A DNA stretch of 64,000 nt, taken from NCBI GenBank assembly GCA_963814985.1, contig CAWFFV010000002.1:62001-126000 (forward strand), read 5' to 3'. The notes below the pieces were generated by a model. The model made no database searches. It was not told the origin of the DNA and saw only the letters and a list, made by a program, of their open reading frames with translations. This document shows positions 19,111 through 28,482 of this stretch, one piece after another. A program made the position numbers and the translations under genes. Each line of letters starts with the position of its first letter. The stretch's first letter is position 1. The DNA is from CAWFFV01 sp963814985 (GTDB lineage Bacteria; Chloroflexota; Ktedonobacteria; Ktedonobacterales; Ktedonobacteraceae).

Positions 19111-20640
19111 GTGAACGCTCCTGATACCTTACTCCCTGATTGGCTGGCACGTTGTGCCCAAAATTTTCCTGAGCATCTGGCAGTCCAATGTGGACAAATA
19201 CAATGGACTTTCGCAGAACTCGACGATCAGGCCACGCGCCTTGCCCGACAACTGGCTAGCATCGGCGTCCACAAAGAAAGCCGTGTTGCACTTCTGGCCG
19301 CTAACGGTTCGGCATATGTCGCATTTGTTCATGCATTGACGCGTCTTGGCGCGATACTCGTCCCCCTCAACACCCGCTTAACCATAGAAGAGCTATGCTG
19401 GCAGGTCTCTGATGTACATGCGATATTGTTGGTGAGTGATACCCACTATGCTCCTCTTGCTAATGAGATCGGAGAAGCCATCCCTGAACTATCGCGCACA
19501 GTGCTAGAAGAAGAGCCAGGGAGCAACGGAATATGCTTACAAGGAACACCTGAAGCCACGGTACATTTGCGTAACATGATAGATCTGAGCGTAACTCAAG
19601 CTATCCTCTATACTTCCGGAACGACCGGGCACCCAAAGGGCGTACTCATCACCTATGGTATGCAGTGGTGGAACGCAATTGGTTCAGCCCTTAACCTTGG
19701 ACATCATTCCAATGACTGCTGGCTCGTCTGCTTGCCACTTTTTCATATTGGTGGTCTCTCCATTCTCATACGCAGCGTTATCTATGGCATTAGCATAATT
19801 GTACAGGAGAAATTTGACCCGGAGGCTGTCAATCAGACTATCGGTGAGAACAACGTTACGATTATCTCAGTGGTCGCGGTTATGCTTCAGCGTATGTTGA
19901 CAGCTCTTGAGACACAACAACATGATGCTCACTATCCATCTACATTGCGTTGTGTGCTTTTGGGTGGGGGGCCAGCTCCTCATGCACTTCTGGAAGATTG
20001 TGCACGCCGGAGCATTCCTGTTGTACAGACATATGGACTAACTGAGGCTTGCTCACAGGCGGTCACGCTCTCACCAACAGATGCACTTCTCAAGCCTGAC
20101 TCAGCGGGACGCCCACTTCTGCCCGTTCAGTTACAGATTATGCAGTATGGTCATCCAACGTCTCCAGGAGAAGTAGGTGAAATTTTCCTCAAGGGACCAA
20201 CGATTACGCCAGGATACGCAGATCGTCCAGCAGCAACCACTCAAGTATTCCACGATGGCTGGTTCGCTACAGGTGATCTTGGCTACCTCGATGCAGAGGG
20301 CTACCTGTACGTACTTGATCGTCGTACTGATCTAATTATTTCGGGTGGGGAAAACGTCTATCCCGCCGAGATTGAGGCTGTTTTGCGCACGCATTCAGAT
20401 GTAGAAGATGCCGGTGTATGCGGGCAAACAGATCTACAATGGGGACAGGTACCTATCGCCTTTATTCGCCTGCATACAGGGAGTGCCACCAGCGCAGATC
20501 AGCTACTCACCTACGTGACACAATATCTGGCTCGTTACAAGCTACCCAAAGCAGTTTATCTTGTCGAGCAACTTCCACGTAATGCAGCCGGGAAATTGCT
20601 CCGTCGCGAGCTATACCACTTGTTGCCCGATCAAGGTTGA
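19111..20640 (+). CDS. menE: o-Succinylbenzoate-CoA ligase MenE
   Basis: A 509-residue acyl-adenylating enzyme that activates o-succinylbenzoate for MenB. The P-loop is YTSGTTGHPKGV (about residue 167), followed by QTYGLTEACSQ, the hinge-side GDLGYLDAEGYLYVLDR and the C-terminal lysine in NAAGKLLRREL. It starts at a GTG with GAGAGG upstream. It is the last gene of the men operon and the only one without a frameshift; menC and menA are not in the window. A general fatty-acyl-CoA ligase could look similar, but operon position favours MenE. Confidence 0.88.
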   Translation: MNAPDTLLPDWLARCAQNFPEHLAVQCGQIQWTFAELDDQATRLARQLASIGVHKESRVALLAANGSAYVAFVHALTRLGAILVPLNTRLTIEELCWQVSDVHAILLVSDTHYAPLANEIGEAIPELSRTVLEEEPGSNGICLQGTPEATVHLRNMIDLSVTQAILYTSGTTGHPKGVLITYGMQWWNAIGSALNLGHHSNDCWLVCLPLFHIGGLSILIRSVIYGISIIVQEKFDPEAVNQTIGENNVTIISVVAVMLQRMLTALETQQHDAHYPSTLRCVLLGGGPAPHALLEDCARRSIPVVQTYGLTEACSQAVTLSPTDALLKPDSAGRPLLPVQLQIMQYGHPTSPGEVGEIFLKGPTITPGYADRPAATTQVFHDGWFATGDLGYLDAEGYLYVLDRRTDLIISGGENVYPAEIEAVLRTHSDVEDAGVCGQTDLQWGQVPIAFIRLHTGSATSADQLLTYVTQYLARYKLPKAVYLVEQLPRNAAGKLLRRELYHLLPDQG

Positions 20641-20687
20641 TTACTCCCTGCTTAAGTCGCCAGGAGCATACAGCACAAACATACTCG

Positions 20688-21899
20688 TTATATCACTTTG
20701 GCGGGCTGATCATTGGCTATTCCACGCACCAATTCAGCAAGTCGCGATACAACCTCACCCTCATTATCCCAATAGTTGTGGGCCTGTAATCCTCCACCAT
20801 AGCTATTCCTGACATTATCTACTTTGAAGTCATTGACCTCGATCCAACAGGGGTTATCGCTATCCAGGTCAATACGACTGAACAGTTTCTCGTTTGATGG
20901 CACTATCTTATCACCCACATGCCAGGATCTGGGTGGATTCAGCGGGTCACCAACGGGGTCTTGCTGGTCCCAGAAGTTGTACCAGGGCTCGAACGGATAG
21001 AGGGACTGGACCTGGCTTCCCCAATGGAAGAGATCCACATATTTGCGCAGTGGACTCCCTGCCGTAACGAATGTCTTGATTTTACAGGTAACTTCTTGTG
21101 GCAGGTGGCGTAGAACATCAAATGCAACCACCGTTCCATTGCTATGAGTATTGAGAATAATATTGTCTACGTCTTCACGATAGCCTAAACGTTTGAGCGC
21201 TTCATACATAAAACTTCGCACTCGCTCGCGTTCCTCGTTATGACAAACATAACATGCTACATCGTCCTCAAGATTTCTTAACGCCGGCAACAGTCCAGCA
21301 GACGGCACGAGCGCCGCTTGTCCCCGCAGTCCCAGTTGTTTGATAGATCTGGACCTCAGATCTGTACGAGGACGAGCGCTGGTAAGTTCCTGATTCTCAG
21401 TAGCATGGTGTCCGATCATCGCTAGCCCGTCAGCTACAGCCATATGTATTAACCCCAGGGCGCTCCCATAGTGCGAGGCGGCAAAGAAGGTCGTTCCAAG
21501 GGTTACCAGAGTTGCACCAATCTCTGGTCCATTTGGTTCTAGATTTGAGTAAACAAGTGCAACATGAGAAATAGATGCATTTTCGCCAACCAGAGGGGCA
21601 TTATCACTGTTAATATGTAGCTTATCATCACTCCAGATACCCAGGCGCTTCAATCCTTCCTCACGGCTCACCACATCTTTTTGATTATCATACCAACGGC
21701 TCTCCACATAAATAGCACCATTATCACCTGGCCTGTCAGGTCGTCGATTGCGACCTGGATCATCACTGAGTTGCTCTCCAAGGTACTTTTTGAGATGCTG
21801 ATGTAACGGGTCAGCATAGCCGGAGTTATCTACTCCCGGTAGAGGTGGTTGCTCAAAACCAATACCATGGAGTGTAACCAGACAAGTCACCTTAGACAT
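20688..21899 (-). CDS. Alpha/beta hydrolase-fold protein
   Basis: The 403-residue protein begins with TCLVTLHGIGFEQ, an oxyanion-type LHGIG, and has the nucleophile elbow NTHSNGTVVAFD near residue 250, with H-S-N-G in place of G-x-S-x-G. The segment TFVTAGSPLRK is common in intracellular lipase/PGAP1-like hydrolases. A likely catalytic His is in the C-terminal AHNYW segment. No signal peptide is seen, so it is probably cytosolic. Substrate is unknown. AGGA precedes the ATG. It converges on menE with a 47-base gap. Confidence 0.65.
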   Translation of the reverse strand: MSKVTCLVTLHGIGFEQPPLPGVDNSGYADPLHQHLKKYLGEQLSDDPGRNRRPDRPGDNGAIYVESRWYDNQKDVVSREEGLKRLGIWSDDKLHINSDNAPLVGENASISHVALVYSNLEPNGPEIGATLVTLGTTFFAASHYGSALGLIHMAVADGLAMIGHHATENQELTSARPRTDLRSRSIKQLGLRGQAALVPSAGLLPALRNLEDDVACYVCHNEERERVRSFMYEALKRLGYREDVDNIILNTHSNGTVVAFDVLRHLPQEVTCKIKTFVTAGSPLRKYVDLFHWGSQVQSLYPFEPWYNFWDQQDPVGDPLNPPRSWHVGDKIVPSNEKLFSRIDLDSDNPCWIEVNDFKVDNVRNSYGGGLQAHNYWDNEGEVVSRLAELVRGIANDQPAKVI

Positions 21900-22325
21900 A
21901 GTTCCTGTCCTCCATTTCTTTGTTTGATTATATTGATAATCTCACTATGGCTCGCCTAATTGCGTACCATAAAAGAGTCCCATTGGGGAATGTACCACCT
22001 ATGCAGTAAAAACGCTGAGTCTTCTTATCATTAGTATACGACATTGATTCTTCTCACAACCCTGTCATGCATATTATTTCGACGCAGAATTGGCTAAAGA
22101 GTTGAAGCATCACTCCCCGACACATTTTTCTCCTTCCTCGCTGCTTTTTACAACGAAGTTGTACATTCCGCAGGTACAATGTTACTAAAACGAGAATAGC
22201 CCACCACAGAGGAGAGATGTAGCTGGAAAACCGAGATATCGAGGTAAATTCCAGACAGGGAGACAGGAGGAACCCTCAAATCTTCTTTTAGTCAAGTCTG
22301 AACAGTTTCAGGGCAAACTATCTAC

Positions 22326-22354
22326 TTGACACAACTCCTGACATAGAGTATATT
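22326..22354 (+). promoter_or_regulatory. Sigma-70 promoter of the NrtR-type regulator
   Basis: TTGACA (22326-22331), a 17-base spacer and TATATT (22349-22354) repeat the geometry of the SPFH promoter at 11653, with the palindrome overlapping the last two bases of the -10. The leader to the start codon is about 170 bases. The rest of the 630-base gap (21900-22531) shows nothing else I can support. Confidence 0.7.
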
Positions 22355-22373
22355 AGTGTATAAGTTACACTAA
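22353..22373. promoter_or_regulatory. Palindromic operator TTAGTGTA-N5-TACACTAA (site 2)
   Basis: Arms at 22353-22360 and 22366-22373 are identical to site 1 (11681-11701), with a different 5-base spacer (TAAGT against TCAAA). Its place over the start region of the regulator gene suggests autorepression. Confidence 0.75.
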
Positions 22374-22531
22374 GCCTGTGTCACAACAACGATTGAAGTA
22401 TATTTGTTAGCATAGGCATTTGCCGCTAAAGCATACACGATACAACCCAACTTGTCGAGTATCCGACCAACAAATCTTATCCCTTGTGACGTGATGTTTT
22501 AAGAGAGCTAAAGAAAGTCATAATAAAGTAG

Positions 22532-23275
22532 ATGGAAGAGCAGAGCACATCAACAAATAGTGTGGGGGCCAATACCCAGGGTGAGGAAGAAATCACAGAG
22601 GCAACAGCCCACCACTATGATGCAAGTAAATACGAGCGCCCATCGGTGACGGTGGATGTAGTAATGATGAGTTTGCGTCAACGCGACCTCCAGGTCTTGT
22701 TGATTAAACGCCGTTCGTGGCCATATGAAGGAATGTGGGCCATTCCCGGTGGTTTTGTGAATATCGATGAGTCGCTGGAGTCGGCAGCTAAGCGCGAGCT
22801 ACAAGAAGAAACCGAAGTGCAAGATGTCTATCTGGAGCAACTCTACACCTTCGGTGATCCTGGGCGCGATCCGCGTACACGTGTGATTACAGCCGTATAC
22901 TTTGCATTGTTGGACTCTGAGCGCCTGCAAGTCAAAGCGGCCAGTGACGCCAGTGATGTAGGCTGGTTCTCGGTTTACGATCTGCCACCTCTGGCCTTTG
23001 ATCATGCAAAGATTCTTAACTATGCATTGAACCGTCTACGTGGCAAGCTTGACTACACAACCATCGCATTTAGCTTACTCCCCGAACAATTCACCTTGCG
23101 TGAATTGCAGCGCGTTTATGAGATTATTCTTCATCGTCGACTCGATAAGCGCAATTTTCGGAAGAAGGTTCTTGCAACCGGTATTCTAGAAGATACTGGT
23201 GCAAAGAAGATGGAGGGAACACATCGACCCGCTCGCCTGTACCGGTTTAATCCGGCAGCAGAGCGCAAACTATAG
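22532..23275 (+). CDS. nrtR: NrtR-type Nudix-related transcriptional regulator
   Basis: The 247-residue protein has a Nudix domain (about 40-170) with an intact Nudix box (GGFVNIDESLE...RELQEETEV), then a winged-helix domain (about 185-247) containing FTLRELQRVYEIIL and DKRNFRKKVL, the signature of NrtR regulators. NrtR proteins repress NAD-metabolism genes and are released by ADP-ribose or related ligands. The intact box means hydrolase activity may also remain. The N-terminal 40 residues are polar and atypical. Two identical operators, here and at the SPFH/NAD-kinase-like operon, are its likely targets. The ribosome site is weak. A long hairpin follows the stop. Confidence 0.88.
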   Translation: MEEQSTSTNSVGANTQGEEEITEATAHHYDASKYERPSVTVDVVMMSLRQRDLQVLLIKRRSWPYEGMWAIPGGFVNIDESLESAAKRELQEETEVQDVYLEQLYTFGDPGRDPRTRVITAVYFALLDSERLQVKAASDASDVGWFSVYDLPPLAFDHAKILNYALNRLRGKLDYTTIAFSLLPEQFTLRELQRVYEIILHRRLDKRNFRKKVLATGILEDTGAKKMEGTHRPARLYRFNPAAERKL

Positions 23276-23277
23276 GT

Positions 23278-23340
23278 TTTTGTATGGTGTTGGATGGGAT
23301 GGGTCGCTAGCGACCCATCCCATCCCAACACCATACAAAA
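23278..23340. terminator. Long bidirectional hairpin terminator
   Basis: Two arms of about 31 bases (starting TTTTGTATGGTG and ending CACCATACAAAA) are complementary except for one bulged G and meet at a loopless centre TCGCTAGCGA. It starts two bases after the NrtR stop, with T/A runs on both sides suiting the convergent genes. Confidence 0.8.
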
Positions 23341-23399
23341 CCTCTTGCGAAGCGCCTTCGGCGCTGAGGAGTCAAGAAAAGGAGACCTGAAGAGTTACC
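23337..23399. repeat. Half copy of the 0.2-kb MITE-like element
   Basis: The stretch from AAAACCTCTTGCGAAG through GCGCTGAGG to CCTGAAGAGTTACC matches positions 263-328 of the element at 166-331 in order and spacing. It also contains an AGCGCC-TTC-GGCGCT mini-hairpin. The matching left terminal repeat is absent because coding DNA lies there. Confidence 0.55.
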
Positions 23400-23403
23400 T
23401 TTT

Positions 23404-24147
23404 TCATGGTCTGGCAACCTCCAGTAAATCCAGAAGTTCGTATAAAGAATGGACAAGCGAGCAATCAACATTGCTTTCTATCAACCTTCCTGCTCGATCA
23501 AGCAAGACAGGAGTGATCCCAACAGCCCGTGCGCCCAGAACGTCATGAATATAGGAATCTCCGATGTGAATAGTATAATCGGCGATAGCATTAGCTCGTT
23601 GCAATGCCGTTTCATAAAGCATCGGTGAAGGCTTGGCATGACGTGCGGCAGCAGAGATAAGCAAGCAGTCAAAATATCTGGTGAGATGATGATCACGCAG
23701 AATAGGACCGAGCGCAATACTCCAGTCAGAGATTACGCCAAGTGTATAGCCGTGGGAACGGAGTGTTTCCAGGGTTGGCAGGACATCAGGATAGACTTGC
23801 CAATTTGTATGCTTTTCAAACTCCTGGTTGACGGTAAATGCCAACTGGTAGAGGCGCGGCTCATCGTGTTCTTCAACACAGGGACGCAAGAGGGTCATAT
23901 AGTAGCCGATCCAGAACTCCAGGATAGCCTGATCGCTAGCCCAGGTATGCCTGTTCAGGCGTCCCTGACGGAAGAAGTAGTCCTGTGCATCGGCCATATG
24001 CCGTTGTACATCGTCGACATGCACATGCAAACCAAGTTGCTGACATACCTGTTGACAAACTTCAGCAGTAGAGGGAAATGGGTACAGCAGTGTAAAGCCA
24101 GCATCAAAGAAAATTGTCCGTATAGACTGCGGCTGTTCAAGCATCAC
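23404..24147 (-). CDS. HAD-superfamily hydrolase
   Basis: A 247-residue haloacid dehalogenase-type phosphatase with an alpha-helical cap. Motif I reads FFDAGFTLL, with Gly where many family members have the second Asp. Motif II is GVISDWS, motif III lies near AKPSPMLY, and motif IV is HIGDSYIHDVLGA. The Asp-to-Gly change in DxDxT is also found in HDHD3-like proteins, so activity may be altered rather than lost. The ATG overlaps the prfA stop by four bases (ATGA), implying translational coupling. Substrate is unknown. Confidence 0.8.
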   Translation of the reverse strand: MMLEQPQSIRTIFFDAGFTLLYPFPSTAEVCQQVCQQLGLHVHVDDVQRHMADAQDYFFRQGRLNRHTWASDQAILEFWIGYYMTLLRPCVEEHDEPRLYQLAFTVNQEFEKHTNWQVYPDVLPTLETLRSHGYTLGVISDWSIALGPILRDHHLTRYFDCLLISAAARHAKPSPMLYETALQRANAIADYTIHIGDSYIHDVLGARAVGITPVLLDRAGRLIESNVDCSLVHSLYELLDLLEVARP

Positions 24148-25220
24148 TGAAACATCCCTTGTAGTTTGTCAGCTTGATCAACTGCAATCAGATTATCAAT
24201 AAACTCGTCAAGGCTACCATTCATCACGCCTGGGAGATTATGGCGCGTCAGGCCGATGCGATGATCTGTGACACGATCTTGCGGGAAGTTATAGGTACGA
24301 ATCTTCTCACTGCGATCGCCTGTCTGTACCTGAGAGCGGCGTGTCTGGCGCAGTTCTTCCTGACGGCGGGCCTCCTCTAAATCCCAAATGCGGGCCTTGA
24401 GCACGGTCAACGCTTTGAGCTTGTTTTTGAGTTGCGATTTTTCATCCTGGCAGGTAACAACCAATCCTGTAGATAGATGGGTGATACGTACAGCCAAATC
24501 AGTTGTGTTCACACTCTGTCCGCCATGGCCTGTTGAGCGATAGACATCGACACGGATATCATTATCCTTGATTTCGATTTGAATATCATCATCGGCCTCA
24601 GGTAACACAATTACCTTAGCCGTAGAGGTATGGATACGTCCGTTAGCCTCCGTAACAGGAACACGCTGGACACGATGCGTACCGCCTTCGTATTTCATAC
24701 GGCTATAGGCACCCTTCCCCTTCACCACAAAAGTAACATCTTTGATACCACCCTGCTCGGTTTCATTCACATCCAGCACTTCTACCTTCCAACGATGGGC
24801 ATCAGCATAACGACCATACATGCGGAAGAGTTCACCGGCAAAAAGAGCTGCTTCATCGCCGCCTGCACCACCCTGGACGGTCACAATAGCATTCTTCTCA
24901 TCCATGATATCTTTGGGTAACAAGGCCACCTTGACATCTTCGAGAAGCTGCTCCTTGTGAGTTTTGAGATGCTCCACTTCTTCATAAGCAAGATCACGCA
25001 TCTCGCCTTCTTCACTATTATATATCTCCTGAGCTTCGGTAAGTTGCTGATCGGTAGCAACAAGTTCGTTATATTTATGTACGACCTCTTCGAGTTCTGC
25101 ATGCTCACGACCATAGCGTTGAAGCTGTGGAATATCGTCGAGCACTTCCGGCTGTGCCATCAAGGTATTAAGTTCTTCATAACGTTGCGCCAAACTCGCA
25201 AGTTTATTCATCAAATCCAT
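24144..25220 (-). CDS. prfA: Peptide chain release factor 1
   Basis: The 358-residue protein recognises UAA and UAG and triggers peptide release. It has the codon-recognition segment RVPVTEANGRIHTSTA (P-x-T tripeptide) and the universally conserved GGQ in STGHGGQSVNTTDLAVR that reaches the peptidyl-transferase centre. Length is normal. GGAGG lies 11 bases before the ATG. Upstream is a roughly 480-base non-coding stretch (25221-25698) with an imperfect CTCCCTTCTC/GAGAAAGGGAG hairpin near 25369-25393 and no gene I can support. Downstream it overlaps the HAD hydrolase. Confidence 0.95.
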   Translation of the reverse strand: MDLMNKLASLAQRYEELNTLMAQPEVLDDIPQLQRYGREHAELEEVVHKYNELVATDQQLTEAQEIYNSEEGEMRDLAYEEVEHLKTHKEQLLEDVKVALLPKDIMDEKNAIVTVQGGAGGDEAALFAGELFRMYGRYADAHRWKVEVLDVNETEQGGIKDVTFVVKGKGAYSRMKYEGGTHRVQRVPVTEANGRIHTSTAKVIVLPEADDDIQIEIKDNDIRVDVYRSTGHGGQSVNTTDLAVRITHLSTGLVVTCQDEKSQLKNKLKALTVLKARIWDLEEARRQEELRQTRRSQVQTGDRSEKIRTYNFPQDRVTDHRIGLTRHNLPGVMNGSLDEFIDNLIAVDQADKLQGMFQ

Positions 25221-25698
25221 AGCAGATCGTTCCTCCCGATATTTTACACTCCGCCCAACGCTCTTTTCTATGACGGGACTATGACCAAATCAGATCATGG
25301 GTACCTTACGTCTAAACAAGCAGGTTGGAACGGACGAAACAGTATATTTTCTTTGCAAGTATGTGGTCTCCCTTCTCAAAGAGAAAGGGAGTTTCAGGGG
25401 AGAGCATCGCTACCCGGCAGCAAGCAAGTAGCGCTCAGAGGTGGTACGGCGCACATACAGTACGCTATATGGCATGTTGGTATTTGTATGAAACATTAGT
25501 GACCTCTCATATTATATATTATAGCACATCTCGATACGTGAAGGTAGGTCGTGTTCTCATTCGGCAGGGCTATTAAGAATTATCGGCCAAAAGGGGCTTA
25601 TCTCTTGATAATTTAATAACATTAAACAAAAGGCTAGTAAGTAGATGTCTCTACCAGAAATGCAACAAGCCAGAAGCAACACACTTCCAGGAGGTTTG

Positions 25699-26234
25699 AT
25701 GATGGCAACACGAGCTGGTTTGGATTTTGAGATGATTGTGCAGAAAGCCTCAGAATTGGCAGACAAGGGTGGTCTCGACGCTCTTCGAGCATGACAGCCC
25801 TCGCCTCTCACCTGGGCGTCCGTCCCCCCGCACTGTACCACTACTTTGCTGGCCTGACAGGGCTGCGACGCGCGCTAGCCCTCCAAGGACTCCAAGAGGT
25901 AAAGGCAAGAGATGGACATGCGATGATGGGCAAGGCTGGAGATGATGCCGTTCTCGCACTCGCGCACGCCTTATGCGACTTTGCGAAAGAACACCCAGGG
26001 CTTTATGAAGCCGCCTCATGCGCACCTGATCCCGAGGATCGTGAGTGGCAGAGAGATGGACAAGAGGTAGTTGAGATCATGGTGTGTGCTCTGTCCGCTT
26101 ATCACCTCTCGCACGATGCTGCCCTGTATGTGATCCGCATGCTACGCTGCATCGTTCATGGCTATGTCTCGTTAGAACTCATCGGGGGGTTTGGCCTTCC
26201 TTTGGAGGTCGATGAAACCTTTGCTGCTTGTTGA
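25699..26234 (+). pseudogene. TetR-family transcriptional regulator, frameshifted
   Basis: The N-terminus (RAGLDFEMIVQKASELADKGGLDAL) and the helix-turn-helix end (ASHLGVRPPALYHYFAGLTGLRRALALQGL) fit TetR regulators with a WHG-type C-domain. They lie in different frames, broken near 25785 where one base is missing. The C-terminal end is also uncertain: around 26222 another frame gives LLVDIIKGLYIPFG, the expected last helix, before the reading becomes unclear. GGAGG is close to two consecutive ATGs (25699, 25702). TetR repressors usually control a neighbouring gene, but no obvious partner can be named here. Confidence 0.75.
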
Positions 26235-26310
26235 TATCATTAAAGGATTATACATACCATTTGGCCGGAAAAGGCAACATGAAACCCACTACCCATCTGG
26301 TTGCGCTTTC

Positions 26311-26982
26311 TCAGCTCAGATGAGCAATATCGTTCAAGATAAAAAGTACTCGCGTATCAACAGAGGAACGCACAACGGTAATGGATGTATTAGCACAGGG
26401 AAAGAAGAATTCTCTCTCCAACCCCAATACTTCGGCAACATAAGCATTAATCACACCACCATGTGCAAATACCAGGACACGCTCATTGACATGCTGACGC
26501 GCAATCTCATCAATGGCAGCAACAACCCGTTTACGGAAAGCATTGGAAGGTTCGCTGTTTTTGATCGTATCCCAATTTCCTGCGTTGCCAGCAATACGTA
26601 CAGCATCTAACAGACGAGCTTGTAATGCTTTGGTAAGCACCTCCAGATCATCGCCTTCCTGGAGTATTGGCAAAGGATTTATCTCACCAAGTTAAATCTC
26701 CTTGAGGTTTTCAACAATTGTGGGTATTAAGCCAATTTGCTTGATAAGGGGAGCTGCTGTCTCCCGACAGCGTAGCAAAGGACTACAATAAGCAGCATGA
26801 AACTGCATACTTTTGAGTCGCTCAGCCAGAGCTGAGGCTTGCTCGCGTCCTGTCCTGCTCAAAGGCAGATCATCGTAGTCGCCATCAGGGATAATTTCAT
26901 CTGGCCCAGGAATAGCATCACCATGCCGTATTAGAAACAATTCAGTAGCATTACTACGCTGCAATAAAAGTGGATCGTGCAT
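26311..26982 (-). pseudogene. Histidine phosphatase-family protein with in-frame stop
   Basis: A phosphoglycerate-mutase-like phosphatase of about 223 residues. The catalytic RHG motif is in LFLIRHGDAIP, followed by SRTGREQASALAERLKS and YCSPLLRCRETAAP, and the second catalytic His is in VLVFAHGGVINA. The two halves are in the same frame, separated by one TAA at 26692-26694 (KEI-stop-LGEINP). This differs from the indel breaks elsewhere: a base substitution, not a shift. GGAG precedes the ATG by eight bases. A truncated N-terminal product would lack the second His and be inactive. Confidence 0.8.
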
Positions 26983-27001
26983 TGTACGTACTCCTGTAAA
27001 G

Positions 27002-28211
27002 TTATCCGGTTATCTGGCGTATAACTGACTTTGCCAGTGAACGCTTGTGAACCTCATCGGGACCATCAACAATATGCAATGTGCGACCATGTGCCCACAT
27101 CGAAGCCAGTGGAAAGTCATCGCATAATCCAGCACCACCAAAAACCTCATTGCTCGATCAACTACTCTGGTATGCACTTCAGGAACGACGATTTTAATCA
27201 TGGCAATCTCGTTGTATGCGGCTTTCTTGCCCAGAGTATCAATCATCCAGGCAGTCTTGAGTGTGAGCAGACGTGCTTGCTCAATCTCCAGTTGCGACTG
27301 GGCGATCCAATCCTGAATGATACCTTGCTCCGCTAATGGTTTCCCAAAAGCTACACGCGTCGCCGCACGTTGACACATCAGTTCAAGCGCACGCTGAGCT
27401 ACTCCTATTGAGCGCATGCAATGATGAATGCGTCCTGGCCCCAGACGTGCCTGAGCTAGCGCAAAACCGCTTCCTTCCTCACCCAACAGGTTGCTAACTG
27501 GAACACGCACATTTTCAAACAAGACCTCGCAATGGCTTTCATTATCAACATATCCCATCACTGTAAGATTACGCTTGACAATCACACCCGGCGTACTCCT
27601 GGGAACCAATACCATACTTTGCTGCCTATGGCGATCTTGCCCATCTGGGGTCGGTCTTGCCCATGACAATAAAAATCTTACAGCGTTCACGAGCCGCTCC
27701 CGAAATCCACCATTTGCGACCATTGAGAACATATTCATTACCATCACGCTCAATAGTGAGTTGAATATTGGTCGCATCAGAACTGGCCACATCTGGCTCG
27801 GTCATAGCAAAAGCTGAGCGAATTTTACCGTCGAGCAGAGGTTGCAACCATTGCTTCTTTTGTTCCGGGGTACCAAACTGAGCCAGAAATCTCCATATTC
27901 CCTGTGTCAGGTGCCGCACAATTAAATACTTCGGATGACCAGCTAACACGTCCCATGATTTCGGCCAGGGGCGCATATTCCAGATTGCTCAGACCCGCCC
28001 CATGCTCTTTATCAGGTAGAAAGAGGTTCCACAATCCCTCAGCCCTGGCCTTTTCCTTCAATTCGTCCACAATCTCCGCATGGTGATGCGGGTTCCCTGA
28101 AGCGGCGATCTGAGCATAATACGTTTGCTCATTGGGATAAATATAGCAATCCATGAACTCACTAAGGTGCCTGTGTAGCTCATTGACTTTTTCCGTATAG
28201 GCAAAATCCAT
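27002..28211 (-). pseudogene. Acyl-CoA dehydrogenase, three frameshifts
   Basis: An FAD-dependent acyl-CoA dehydrogenase of about 403 residues that forms trans-2-enoyl-CoA. Blocks in order: N-terminal helices from MDFAYTEKVNEL, CAAPDTGNMEI, FAMTEPDVASSDATNIQ, GRKWWISGA, LGPGRIHHCMRSIGVAQRALELM, TRVAFGKPLAEQGIIQDW and a C-terminal QVFGGAGLCDDFPLA with RTLHIVDGPDEVH. Breaks occur near 27890 (T run), 27655 (C run) and 27165. The last shift moves the true stop to 27002-27004. AAGGAG precedes the ATG. It may serve fatty acid or branched-chain degradation. Confidence 0.87.
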
Positions 28212-28351
28212 AATCCTACTCCTTTGCTAATCACCCCACATGTTGAATATATCACATCCACAACATCTTCTGTTATCTCTCATAATAGATATTTCAAATA
28301 GCTGGCAAAGATGGGAATAACATACCCATCTTCGATGTTAAAGATAGTGAG

Positions 28352-28378
28352 TTAGCAATCACAAGTCTAGAGTGCTAG
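28352..28378. promoter_or_regulatory. CIRCE element 1 (HrcA operator)
   Basis: TTAGCAATC-N9-GAGTGCTAG differs from the CIRCE consensus TTAGCACTC-N9-GAGTGCTAA at two positions and keeps the exact 9-base spacer. It overlaps the -35 of the ClpE-type gene, so HrcA repression released by heat or misfolding is expected. Confidence 0.85.
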
Positions 28379-28405
28379 ACAAACAGAAGAACTGCGTGTT
28401 ATAAT
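28376..28405 (+). promoter_or_regulatory. Promoter of the ClpE-type gene
   Basis: TAGACA (28376-28381) and TATAAT (28400-28405) with an 18-base spacer lie between the two CIRCE-like palindromes, about 75 bases before the start codon. Confidence 0.65.
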
Positions 28406-28432
28406 TTAGCAGTCGCCTCGCGAATTTGCTAA
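28406..28432. promoter_or_regulatory. CIRCE-like element 2
   Basis: TTAGCAGTC-N9-ATTTGCTAA begins right after the -10. The outer six bases of each arm (TTAGCA, TGCTAA) are perfect and the spacing is that of CIRCE, but the inner bases of the arms are not complementary. It is probably a weaker second HrcA site. Confidence 0.55.
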
Positions 28433-28482
28433 CTTGATGATTTGATACATCACATTTCTCATATTGAGGAGCATACAAAAAA

